Both the position numbers and the translations under genes were made by a program. The notes beneath the pieces were generated by a model that searched no databases, was not told the DNA's origin, and saw nothing but the letters and a program-made list of their open reading frames with translations. A stretch of 64,000 nucleotides of DNA from CAZQFV01 sp964592645 (GTDB lineage Bacteria > Chloroflexota > Chloroflexia > DTKN01): the NCBI GenBank assembly GCA_964592645.1, contig CAZQFV010000012.1, positions 1 to 64,000 on the forward strand, read 5' to 3'. How positions within the stretch are numbered: the first letter of the stretch is position 1; each line of letters opens with the position of its first letter. Positions 48,865 to 56,270 of this stretch are shown one piece after another.

Positions 48865-49608
48865 TCATCGTTTTTCCCCCATGACAACGGTACGAACGCC
48901 TTCGATCTGCTGAAAGGTAGCCCCCTGTCCCAGGCAGCGCAGCACGGCGGCCGGATCCACCACCAGCGAGCCGGCCAGCACCGTGGCCCCGTGGCGGAAG
49001 AGGACCGGGCTCAAGGGTGTGCTCGGCCCCAGGATCATCACCATGGCGCCGGGGCGGCACAGGGGCAAAAGGTCTTCCAGGGTATGGTTGATGAGGGCCG
49101 TCCCGGTGATGGCGACGGTGTCGGCCTGGGGGAGAAGCTCTGCGGCGCGCTCGGCGGGGAACTCACCGGGCGCGGGGTGTTGCTCCAGCACCCACAGTTC
49201 GCCGACGGCCGGCCGCAGGCGGGGGATGAAAGGAAAGTGGCCGACCAGCGCCACCCGTTTGCCCGCGCCCTCGCGCTGCAGCGTGTGCAGGGCGTTCTCC
49301 TCGCGGCAGGCGCTCTCGTCCACCTCCAGCAGGGCGTTGATCGCCGCTACCCCGATGCTCGCTTCGAGCGTGTTTGCGGAGCGGGCCAGGCCGGCCAGGT
49401 CCCGGGCGCTGTGCTCCAGGAGGTGCCCGGCCCAGGGCACGGACACCTCGGCGTGCGGAAGATGGCAGCTGCCCGCCAGCGTCGAGGCCAGGCCGCAGCG
49501 CGGCCGGCCGGCCCTCCGCACCGTCACCGCCGTCCAGTGCAGCCCCATCCAGATCCCTTCCAGGGGCGCGTCGGTCAGCGTGTCCAGGATCTCGTCCAGG
49601 ATGCTCAT
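48865..49608 (-). CDS. DUF364 protein, putative heavy-metal chelation domain
   Basis: 247 residues. The N-terminal part matches DUF4213/DUF364 (GIWMGLHWTAVTVRRAGRPR, then GLASTL), and the C-terminal half shows KRVALVGHFPFIPRL, TVAITGTALINHTLEDLL and GPSTPLSPVLFRHGATVLAG, the core of a Rossmann-like domain proposed to bind corrin-like or metal-linked ligands. Such proteins often sit near molybdenum or other metal genes. Its start overlaps the stop of the PadR gene, so they form one operon. Confidence 0.85.
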   Translation of the reverse strand: MSILDEILDTLTDAPLEGIWMGLHWTAVTVRRAGRPRCGLASTLAGSCHLPHAEVSVPWAGHLLEHSARDLAGLARSANTLEASIGVAAINALLEVDESACREENALHTLQREGAGKRVALVGHFPFIPRLRPAVGELWVLEQHPAPGEFPAERAAELLPQADTVAITGTALINHTLEDLLPLCRPGAMVMILGPSTPLSPVLFRHGATVLAGSLVVDPAAVLRCLGQGATFQQIEGVRTVVMGEKR

Positions 49609-50000
49609 TCCGGCTCCTCGGGGAACAGGCCGCGGTAGAGTCGAAAGATGCGTCCCAGCCGCCGGCGGGTCCGCCGCAGGTTGGCCAGGCAGCCGCGGGC
49701 AAAGTCCTCGCCGGCCGGGGTCAGCTGGTAGACCCGCCGGGGGACACTGCCGCCCGAGGTATCCCAGTTGGAGGTGAGCAGCCCCTCGTCCTCCATGTCG
49801 CGCATGTAGCGGTAGACCACCGCCGGGTCGAGTTCTTGGTCAATGAGGTCGGCGCGGCGCAGGTCCTCGATCAGGGTGTAGCCGTGGGCGGGATCCTGTT
49901 TCAGGAGGAGCAGGATGGCCGGGCGCAGGAAGAGGGCCAACTGTCCCCAGCCGCGCCGCCGGCCTGCGCCGCCGCCCGGTGTGGCCTCGTCTCCGTGCAT
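49605..50000 (-). CDS. PadR-family transcriptional regulator 2
   Basis: 131 residues. The winged helix shows LRPAILLLLKQDPAHGYTLI, LDPAVVYRYMRDMEDEGLLT and VPRRVYQLTPAG. It is clearly related to the regulator at 29106 (HGYTL, VYR, RRVY). AGGAGGTGAGACC precedes the ATG. It is coupled to the DUF364 gene and has a promoter of the same type as the first PadR gene. Confidence 0.9.
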   Translation of the reverse strand: MHGDEATPGGGAGRRRGWGQLALFLRPAILLLLKQDPAHGYTLIEDLRRADLIDQELDPAVVYRYMRDMEDEGLLTSNWDTSGGSVPRRVYQLTPAGEDFARGCLANLRRTRRRLGRIFRLYRGLFPEEPE

Positions 50001-50032
50001 GGTCTCACCTCCTGGAATCGCCTCTGGTAATG

Positions 50033-50061
50033 GTTATAGCACACTGTTGGAGCAATGTCAA
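50033..50061 (-). promoter_or_regulatory. Promoter of the second padR operon
   Basis: Minus-strand TTGACA, spacer 17 bp, TATAAC with TGTGC before it. The stretch AGTGTGCTATAA is identical to that of the promoter at 29051-29079. Confidence 0.75.
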
Positions 50062-50130
50062 TGGCGCGGGCCGGTTCCCGCCCGCCCATCAAGGAACATA
50101 CATCCCCACCATTGCCATGGCCCCTGGGCA

Positions 50131-50182
50131 GACAAGGAGGCCGGCCCCCAAAGGGCCGGGGACAACCGTCCCCAGCCTTGTC
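50131..50182. repeat. Branched inverted-repeat structure near recombinase remnants
   Basis: GACAAGG and CCTTGTC at the outer ends enclose two hairpins: CCGGCCC-CCAAA-GGGCCGG and GGGGAC-AACC-GTCCCC. The whole can fold as a three-way junction. It may be the tail of an element or a terminator for the recombinase remnant. The 50062-50210 interval has no gene. Confidence 0.5.
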
Positions 50183-50210
50183 CTGTGCCGGCCGGTAGAG
50201 AGCCCGCGTG

Positions 50211-50417
50211 TTACGCAATCTGGCTCAACGGCGAGTGCCGGTGATGCTTGGTCTGGAGATCGCGGATGTCGGGGTCGGTATAGATCATCGCTGTCGTCTG
50301 GACATCGGCGTGTCCCAGGATCAGTTGGAGCGACCGCAGGTCGCCATCGGAACGAAGGTACAGGTTGGCAAAGGTGTGGCGCAGCAGGTGCGGGTAGAGC
50401 CGTTCAACCTTTACCAT
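50211..50417 (-). pseudogene. C-terminal fragment of a tyrosine recombinase
   Basis: The frame carries LYPHLLRHTFANLYLRSDGD, RSLQLILGHADVQTTAMIYT, the HxxR, LGH and catalytic Tyr segments of phage-type integrases or XerD-like recombinases. About 60 residues remain; the rest of the catalytic domain and the N-terminal arm-binding domain are missing. The upstream end abuts an IS3-family remnant, whose insertion probably removed it. Confidence 0.8.
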
Positions 50418-50816
50418 CCGAATGAGCCTTCCAGTACGCTTTCCGTTCTTCGACGGCTTGGACCAGCTTCTGCCGGCGTTCTGCTCGCCGAGCTTCCGGG
50501 TCTCCGCGGTAGTAGTCCACCGGCCGCAGGTAGCCCAGCGCCTAGTGGGGCCGCATGTGATTGTAGTCGTTCCAGCCGGCCAGAGCGCCGACCGCGCGGT
50601 AGTAATCGCTCACCGCCTCGTCGTCGAGCCCCTCTTCCCGATGGGTCCGGTGCAGGCGCTCGATGACGCCGTTGGATTGCGGGTGCTCGACCCGCGTCGG
50701 AATGTCGGCCACGCCGGCGCCGGTAAAAGTCATGCCACTCGCCGCTGATGAACTGGCCGCCGTGGTCGTGCACGATCTCCGGCTCGCCCGGGCGGAGGGG
50801 CTGCCGTACGACATGG
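50404..50816 (-). pseudogene. IS3-family transposase (rve) remnant
   Basis: The integrase core reads PEIVHDHGGQFISGEWHDFY; a frameshift follows and it continues as VADIPTRVEHPQSNGVIERL and GALAGWNDYNHMRPH. A TAG stands at 50539-50541 where a Gln codon would be, and then ALGYLRPVDYYRGDPEARRA runs to the end of the gene. The order Asp, Asn/Gln-rich HPQSNG and ERPHxALGY motifs is typical of IS3-type or related transposases. The first catalytic part is absent. Dead element. Confidence 0.8.
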
Positions 50817-50920
50817 GCGCGCTGGTGCGCGAGGCGGCGGCGCTGCTGGGCGGGCGCGGGGGAGGAAGGCCGGCCGAGGCCCAGGGCGGGGGACCAGAGG
50901 TGGGGAAGCTGGAGGAGGCG
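50811..50920 (+). pseudogene. DHHA1-domain fragment (alanyl-tRNA synthetase- or DHH phosphoesterase-like)
   Basis: The plus strand reads ALVREAAALLGGRGGGRPAE, then AQGGGPEVGKLEEAL, the hallmark GGxGGGRPxxAQGGG of DHHA1 domains. It starts next to the transposase remnant and ends as it meets the 3' end of etfA, so about 35 codons remain. It shows that a third, unrelated gene was destroyed at this site. Confidence 0.7.
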
Positions 50921-51922
50921 CTAATCCTCGCACACCGGCGGCTCCCCCTTTAGCGCCGCGATCAGCAGCGGCAGCAGCTTCCGGGCGTCCCCGACCAGCC
51001 CAAAGTCGGCGTCCTGAAAGATGCGCGCCCGGGCGTCGCTGTTGATGGCCACCACCACCGCGGCATCGCGGATGCCCACCGTGTGCTGCATCTCCCCGGA
51101 GATGCCGGCCCCGATGTACAGCTTGGGCCGCACCGTCACCCCGCTCTGGCCGATCATCTGCCCCTCGCCGATCCAGCCCATGTCCAGCGGCGGGCGCGTC
51201 CCGCCCACCGCCGCCCCCAGCACCGCGGCCAGCTCCTCGATCAGCTTCCAGCCCTCGCGATCGCCCATCCCGGCCCCGCCGGCCACCACGTACTCCGCCT
51301 CGCTCAGCTTCAGCTTCGTCGAGGGCTGCGCGACTACCTCCAACACCCGCGTGCGCACCGCCGCCGGGTCCAACTCCACCGGCACGGCCACGACCTGCCC
51401 GGCCCGCCCTTCCCGGCGGGCCGGCCGGGGCAGCACGCCCGGACGCAGCGTGGCCATCTGCGGCCGGCGCTGCGGACAGAGGATAGCGCACATGCCGCGC
51501 CCGCCAAAGGCCGGCACAATCTGCCGCAATAGGCCCCGGTCGTCGATCTCCAGCCCGGTGACGTGCGCCGAGAGGCCCGTCTCCAGGCGCGCCGCCACCA
51601 GCGGCGCCAGGTCGCGCCCGACCGCCGTGTGGCCCAGCAGCAGGATGTCCGGCCGGCGTTCCCGGGCCAGGCCGACGATCACCCCGGCATAGGCCCCGGC
51701 GCTGTAGCCGGCCAGCACCGGCGCATCGGCCAGGTAGACCGTGTCGGCGCCGTAGGCGATCAGCTCGCCCGCCAGGTGCCCGACGCCATGCCCGAGCAAC
51801 AGCACTTCCAGGGGGATCTGGCGCTGGTCGGCCAACTCCCGGGCCCGCCCCAGCAGCTCCAGGCTCACCGGCTGCAGGGCGCCCGCGCGCTGCTCGGCAA
51901 AGACCCACAGCGCCCCGCTCAC
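50921..51922 (-). CDS. etfA: Electron transfer flavoprotein alpha subunit
   Basis: 333 residues, GTG start with GGGAGG upstream and overlapping the stop of the gene before it by four bases. The C-terminal FAD-binding domain has QMIGQSGVTVRPKLYIGAGI, SGEMQHTVGIRD and VVVAINSDARARIFQDADFG, all diagnostic. With EtfB and the acyl-CoA dehydrogenase upstream it forms a complete electron transfer module. Whether it bifurcates electrons cannot be told from sequence alone. Confidence 0.95.
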   Translation of the reverse strand: MSGALWVFAEQRAGALQPVSLELLGRARELADQRQIPLEVLLLGHGVGHLAGELIAYGADTVYLADAPVLAGYSAGAYAGVIVGLARERRPDILLLGHTAVGRDLAPLVAARLETGLSAHVTGLEIDDRGLLRQIVPAFGGRGMCAILCPQRRPQMATLRPGVLPRPARREGRAGQVVAVPVELDPAAVRTRVLEVVAQPSTKLKLSEAEYVVAGGAGMGDREGWKLIEELAAVLGAAVGGTRPPLDMGWIGEGQMIGQSGVTVRPKLYIGAGISGEMQHTVGIRDAAVVVAINSDARARIFQDADFGLVGDARKLLPLLIAALKGEPPVCED

Positions 51923-52257
51923 GCCGTCCCTCCCCGGCCGCGCTCCTGCAGCACCACCGCGGCGATCAGCAGGGCGATGGCCACGGCATCGGCCAGCCCC
52001 AGGAAAACGCCGGCGATGCCCAGCAACGCCCCCATGCGCGTCCCGGCCAGGCCCAGGCGCACCCAGCGCGAGAGCAACGCGATGTTCAGGATGTTGAGCA
52101 GGAAGAGCAAGGCGAAGCCGATCCCGCCAAGGCAGGAGGCCGTGCGCCGCTGCCCCTTGGAAAAGGCCACCAGCGCCACGATGGCCCCCGCCAGAAGGGC
52201 TAACAACGCCGGAATGCGGGGGACCCAGGCAATCCACAGGCCGCCGTACTGCATCAT
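51919..52257 (-). CDS. Small membrane protein between etfB and etfA
   Basis: 112 residues from ATG 52257. Three to four hydrophobic helices (IPALLALLAGAIVALVAF, then GGIGFALLFLLNILNIALL and GLADAVAIALLIAAVVL). GGAGGT lies five bases upstream. The last codon overlaps the etfA GTG, so it is part of the operon. No known family was recognised; its location suggests a membrane anchor or quinone-side partner for the ETF complex, which is inference. Confidence 0.6.
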   Translation of the reverse strand: MMQYGGLWIAWVPRIPALLALLAGAIVALVAFSKGQRRTASCLGGIGFALLFLLNILNIALLSRWVRLGLAGTRMGALLGIAGVFLGLADAVAIALLIAAVVLQERGRGGTA

Positions 52258-52290
52258 CGTGTACCTCCATGAGAAGTCGGATTTCAAATT

Positions 52291-53094
52291 TCACTCACAT
52301 GGCAGTGCCGCCAGCTCCCGCAGCCTTTCCAACAACCGCTGCACGATCTCCTCCGGCTCGCCGCGCAGCATCTCCTGGCGCCGGCCGCTCTCCGGCATCC
52401 ACATATCGCCCATCTGCGTGGGCGAGCCTTGCAGTCCCACGGTCGCCGGATCGAGGCCCAGGTCGGCCGCCGAGAGCACGGTCAGCGGCTTGTTGCGGGC
52501 CTGGACGACCCCCATCATGGTCATCCCGCGGGGCCTGTTGCAGTCGCGGGTCACCGTGAGCACGGCCGGAAGATGGACCTCCACCCGCGCGTAACCCTCC
52601 TCCACCTGCCACCGGGCTACCACCCGCTCGGCGGTGACCTCCTCGATGCCGCAGACGTAGGTCAGGTGGGCCATCTCCAGCAGGTGGGCCAACTGCGGCC
52701 CCACCTGGCCCGTGCTGCCGTCGACACTCTCGGCGCCGCACAGGACGAGGTCCGGCCGACCCCAGCGGCGGATGCCGGCCGCCAGCACCAGCACCGTGGC
52801 CCAACTATCGCCCCCGGCAAAGGCCCGGTCGGAGAGGAGCGCGGCCTCGTCGGCCCCCAGGGCCAGCGTCTCGCGCACCACCTCCTGGGTGAAGGGCGGG
52901 GCCATGCTGATCACCCGCACCCGGCCCCCCAGCTTCTGGCGCACCTGCAGCGCCGCCTCCAGGGCATGGCGATCCAGCGGGTTGAGGACCGTCTCGATAC
53001 CCTCCCGCCGCAGCACCTTGGTCACCGGATCCAGCGCCAGCTTGGACCATTGCTTGGGGTCGGGGACGGGTTTGACGCAGACCACGATCTCCAT
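52291..53094 (-). CDS. etfB: Electron transfer flavoprotein beta subunit
   Basis: 267 residues. MEIVVCVKPVPDPKQWSKLA, NPLDRHALEAALQVR and the LCGAESVDGSTGQVGPQLAH motif that binds AMP or a second FAD are diagnostic, as is LPAVLTVTRDCNRPRGMTMM. It lies between the acyl-CoA dehydrogenase and the small membrane protein on the same strand, 22 bases after the former. Confidence 0.95.
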   Translation of the reverse strand: MEIVVCVKPVPDPKQWSKLALDPVTKVLRREGIETVLNPLDRHALEAALQVRQKLGGRVRVISMAPPFTQEVVRETLALGADEAALLSDRAFAGGDSWATVLVLAAGIRRWGRPDLVLCGAESVDGSTGQVGPQLAHLLEMAHLTYVCGIEEVTAERVVARWQVEEGYARVEVHLPAVLTVTRDCNRPRGMTMMGVVQARNKPLTVLSAADLGLDPATVGLQGSPTQMGDMWMPESGRRQEMLRGEPEEIVQRLLERLRELAALPCE

Positions 53095-53116
53095 GGAAGG
53101 CTCCTCAATCCGTGCC

Positions 53117-54265
53117 TCATTTGCCGGAAAGGGCGGCCCGGCCGGCCACGACGCGCATCATCTCCGAGGTGCCGGCCGAGGGGATGAGGATGGCCGCATC
53201 GCGGTAGAGCTGCTGGGCCACATACTCCTCCAGCCAACCGTAGGCGCCATAGATCTCGCCGCAGTGCCGGGCGGCGACCATCGCCGCCTCGGTGGCAAAG
53301 AGCTTGGCCTTGCTCATCTCCACGTCGCAGCGCAGCCCCTGGTCCTTCATCCAGGCGGCGCGGTAGCACAGGAACCGGGCCGCGTCCAGCGCCACCGACA
53401 TGTCGGCGATCTTGAACTGGATGCCCTGGTAGTCGCCGATGGGGCAGCCGCCGACCACCCGCTCGGTAGCGAACTTGACCGACTCCTGCAGCGCTCGGGC
53501 GATCACCCCCAGCGCCGTGGCGGCGATGCCCGGCCGGCCGGTCTCGGAGATGGCCTTCATGGCGACCTTGATGCCGTCGCCCGGCCGTCCCAATATATGG
53601 TCCGCCGGGACGATGCAGTTCTCCAGCACGACCTCGCCGAGCTGCGTCCCCCAGAGGCCGCACTTGTGCTCCTCGCGGCCGCTCTTGAAGCCCGGCATGT
53701 CGCCGGCCACGAGAAAGGCGGTGATGATCTTGCGCCCGCGCTCGTCCTGGCCGGTGATGGCGCTGATCGTGTGCAGGTGACAGAGGGAGGAGCCGGTGAT
53801 AAAGACCTTGCGCCCGTTGAGGATATAGTGGTCTCCCTCCTGGTCGGCGACCGTGGTGATGCCAAAGGGGTTGGAGCCCCCGGTGGCCTCGGTCACGGTG
53901 ACGGTGGCGAAATAGTCGCCGCGGGCCAGGGCCGGAAGGTACTTTTCCTTCTGCGCCGGCGTGCCAAAGTCCAGCAGGGGGGCCGCGCCCAGGGCAAAGA
54001 CCTGCAACATAAAGCCCATCGCCGGGGAGTAGCGGGCGATCTCTTCGATGGCCAGCATGCGCGCCAGGTGGCCCAGGCCCGTGCCACCATACTCAGGAGG
54101 GATAGTGACGCCCAAGAGCCCCTGCTCCCCCATCGCGTGAAAGATGTCCTGGGGGGGAACGCGGGTGCGCTCGAACTCGGCGGCGCGGGGGACGATGACC
54201 TGCTCGGCAAACTCGCGCGCCATCTTGCGGATCAGTTCCTGTTCGGGGGTAAAGCCGAAATCCAT
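53117..54265 (-). CDS. Acyl-CoA dehydrogenase-family protein lacking the usual Glu base
   Basis: 382 residues from ATG 54265 (FGFTPEQELIRKMAREFAEQ). FAD and substrate motifs are present: ATVTVTEATGGSNPFGI, FITGSS, and GVIARALQESVKFATERVVG. At the C-terminus SAGTSEMMRVVAG replaces the usual Y-E-G-T-S-Q, so the catalytic Glu of MCAD-type enzymes is Ala. Some members put the base elsewhere, so function remains open. It is the first gene of an operon with etfB and etfA, similar to Bcd-EtfBA units of anaerobes. Confidence 0.9.
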   Translation of the reverse strand: MDFGFTPEQELIRKMAREFAEQVIVPRAAEFERTRVPPQDIFHAMGEQGLLGVTIPPEYGGTGLGHLARMLAIEEIARYSPAMGFMLQVFALGAAPLLDFGTPAQKEKYLPALARGDYFATVTVTEATGGSNPFGITTVADQEGDHYILNGRKVFITGSSLCHLHTISAITGQDERGRKIITAFLVAGDMPGFKSGREEHKCGLWGTQLGEVVLENCIVPADHILGRPGDGIKVAMKAISETGRPGIAATALGVIARALQESVKFATERVVGGCPIGDYQGIQFKIADMSVALDAARFLCYRAAWMKDQGLRCDVEMSKAKLFATEAAMVAARHCGEIYGAYGWLEEYVAQQLYRDAAILIPSAGTSEMMRVVAGRAALSGK

Positions 54266-54375
54266 GGGGAGCCTCCTTTTCTGACATTGGCCGGGGCGCC
54301 GCGCCGAACCGGCCGGCAACCGCCCCATACTCTACCACAAGGGGGAAAAAAGCGCAAGAAGGTGCAAGCCCGGTA

Positions 54376-55287
54376 CTATACGTACTCCCCAATCTGCTTG
54401 CGCAGCTTCTTGGCTTCGCCTACCTTGCGCCGGTCGCCGGAAGAGCGGATGAATCCATCCAGGTCGGCCGCCGCCTCCTGGTAGCGCGCCAGGTTCAGCA
54501 GGGCCTGGCCGCGGAGGAAAAGGGCCTCCGGCATGTAGGGGTTGTAGCCGCCCACCGCGACCACCTGGTTCAGCTCCTGGACCGCCTGAGCGTAGGAGTC
54601 GGCCCGCAGGTAGATCTGCGCCCGCATAAAGTGGCCGGACAGGGTGGCCGGCATTGCCGGCTGCTCGTCGTCGATGCCGGAGCTGACGATGGCCAGCGCC
54701 TGCTCCGTGGACACGGGCAATGGCAGGCCGGCCCGCAGGGCATAGGGCACCAGGCCGTTGCTGTTCAACCGGCGGAACTCCTCCATGTACTCGGCGTTGC
54801 GGAAGCTCAGCACGACCCCGCCGACGGCGTCCTTGACCCCCTTGATCTTGACCGGCTGCTGGCCGGCACCGATGATAAAGAGGATCACCGAGACGATCAG
54901 CAGGATGGCGCCGACGGCGATGGCCGCGCCGGCGGCCATGCCTCCCGCGTCCGCGTCGGTTGCCGCAACGATCATCGGGGTCAGGAAAAAGCCCAGCAGC
55001 CCCAAGACAAAGGTCACCCAAGCGGCAATCCTGATGTTGCGCCCCCGCGCGGCGCAGTCGCGGCAGAGGGGGATACCGAACTGCACATATTTGTCCTCCC
55101 CGGCGGTAGCCCCGGCGATGGCCGCGCCGATAGCCCCCAAGAGCAGGTAGCCGGTGGTCTGCCGGCCCTGCGCCGCCTGCGTGAGGCGGCGAACGTTGAC
55201 CTTCTTTTCGACCATCGGGTTGCCGCAGGAAGCACACTTTTCTGGGAAAGCGACGCCGCGCGGGGCTTCGATCGTGGGGTTCGCCAT
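54376..55287 (-). CDS. Membrane protein with N-terminal zinc finger and C-terminal TPR-like region
   Basis: 303 residues. The first 90 hold a treble-clef-like set of cysteines (EKCASCGNPM, PLCRDCAARG) around a short hydrophobic stretch. Two membrane helices lie near residues 85-145 (AAWVTFVLGLLGFFLTPMIV). The C-terminal third (RAQIYLRADSYAQAVQELNQ and EALFLRGQALLNLARYQEAA) is TPR-like. ATG 55287 is supported by AAGGAGA. Single gene with its own promoter. Function unknown. Confidence 0.7.
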   Translation of the reverse strand: MANPTIEAPRGVAFPEKCASCGNPMVEKKVNVRRLTQAAQGRQTTGYLLLGAIGAAIAGATAGEDKYVQFGIPLCRDCAARGRNIRIAAWVTFVLGLLGFFLTPMIVAATDADAGGMAAGAAIAVGAILLIVSVILFIIGAGQQPVKIKGVKDAVGGVVLSFRNAEYMEEFRRLNSNGLVPYALRAGLPLPVSTEQALAIVSSGIDDEQPAMPATLSGHFMRAQIYLRADSYAQAVQELNQVVAVGGYNPYMPEALFLRGQALLNLARYQEAAADLDGFIRSSGDRRKVGEAKKLRKQIGEYV

Positions 55288-55323
55288 GGCAATGTCTCCT
55301 TGTCTTCATCCGGATTTCCCCCC

Positions 55324-55352
55324 ATTATAGCCCGTCGCGGGCACCGCGTCAA
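55324..55352 (-). promoter_or_regulatory. Promoter of the zinc finger membrane protein gene
   Basis: Minus-strand TTGACG and TATAAT spaced by 17 bp. Its -35 box is directly adjacent to the -35 box of the divergent FAH gene promoter. Confidence 0.65.
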
Positions 55353-55381
55353 TTGCGCAGGGAGCTATTTTGCGCTAGAAT
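55353..55381 (+). promoter_or_regulatory. Promoter of the FAH-family hydrolase gene
   Basis: TTGCGC at 55353-55358 and TAGAAT at 55376-55381, spacer 17 bp. Back to back with the promoter at 55324-55352. Confidence 0.6.
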
Positions 55382-55412
55382 GGGTGCCGATGGCATGCTG
55401 AGGAGGTCAGCC

Positions 55413-56174
55413 ATGTTCTTGCTGCGCTTTCTGCACCAAGGCCGGGCCGGGGCGGGGATCCTTCGGGAGGGGATCGTCCACGAGTTGGAGGGGGACCCCT
55501 TCTCCTCCGCCCGGGCCGGCCGGCCGATTGCCCCCCTGGAGCAGGTCCGCCTGCTCCCGCCCGTACTGCCCGGCAAGGTGCTGGCCGTGGGCCGCAACTA
55601 TGCCGAGCATGCCGCCGAGCTGGGCAACGCTCCTCCGCCCGAGCCGCTGCTCTTCCTCAAGCCGCCCAGCGCGGTGATCGGCCCGGGCGCGCCCATCGTC
55701 TTGCCCGCCTTCTCTCAGCAGGTGGACCACGAGGCCGAACTGGCCGTGGTCATCGGCCGGCGCTGCCGGCGGGTGCCCCCAGAGCAGGCCCTGGACTATG
55801 TGCTGGGCTACACCTGCGCCAACGACGTCACGGCCCGCGACCTGCAGCGCCGCGACGGCCAGTGGGCCCGCGCCAAGGGGTTCGATACCTTCTGCCCGCT
55901 GGGCCCCTGGATCCGCACCGACCTCGAGGCCGGCGACCTGGAGGTGATCGCCCGGGTCAACGGGGAGGTGCGCCAGCGCGGCCGGACCCGCGATTTCCTC
56001 TTCCCCATCCCGACCCTGATCGCCTATGCCGCGGCGGTGATGACCCTGGAGCCGGGGGACGTCCTGCTCACCGGCACGCCGGCCGGCGTGGGGCCGCTGC
56101 GGCCGGGCGACACGGTGGAGGTGGAGATCGAAAACCTGGGGACCCTGGAGAATCCGGCCATCGCCGAAGGCTAG
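55413..56174 (+). CDS. Fumarylacetoacetate hydrolase-family protein
   Basis: 253 residues. Family motifs: GKVLAVGRNYAEHAAELG, DHEAELAVVIGRRCRRV with the metal-binding Glu residues, ANDVTARDLQ, KGFDTFCPLGPW and GDVLLTGTPAGVGPL. Members hydrolyse or decarboxylate diketo acids in aromatic or other catabolic pathways, or act as oxaloacetate decarboxylase. ATG 55413 has GAGGAGG upstream. Substrate not known. Downstream lies a repeat element shared with the opposing gene. Confidence 0.92.
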   Translation: MFLLRFLHQGRAGAGILREGIVHELEGDPFSSARAGRPIAPLEQVRLLPPVLPGKVLAVGRNYAEHAAELGNAPPPEPLLFLKPPSAVIGPGAPIVLPAFSQQVDHEAELAVVIGRRCRRVPPEQALDYVLGYTCANDVTARDLQRRDGQWARAKGFDTFCPLGPWIRTDLEAGDLEVIARVNGEVRQRGRTRDFLFPIPTLIAYAAAVMTLEPGDVLLTGTPAGVGPLRPGDTVEVEIENLGTLENPAIAEG

Positions 56175-56178
56175 ATCT

Positions 56179-56265
56179 ATCTCATAAGCAACCACAAAGG
56201 CACGAAGGCACCAAGAAGACCGGAAAAAGAACTCTCAAGATTCGTGCCTTCGTGGTTTATGAGAT
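56179..56265. repeat. Inverted-repeat element, copy B
   Basis: 87 bp bounded by ATCTCATAA and TTATGAGAT. Inner arms AACCACAAAGGCACGAAGGC and TGCCTTCGTGGTT pair to form a long imperfect hairpin. It lies exactly between the ends of two convergent genes, so it may also serve as a bidirectional terminator. Related to the elements at 9678 and 22690. Confidence 0.75.
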
Positions 56266-56270
56266 GACTT

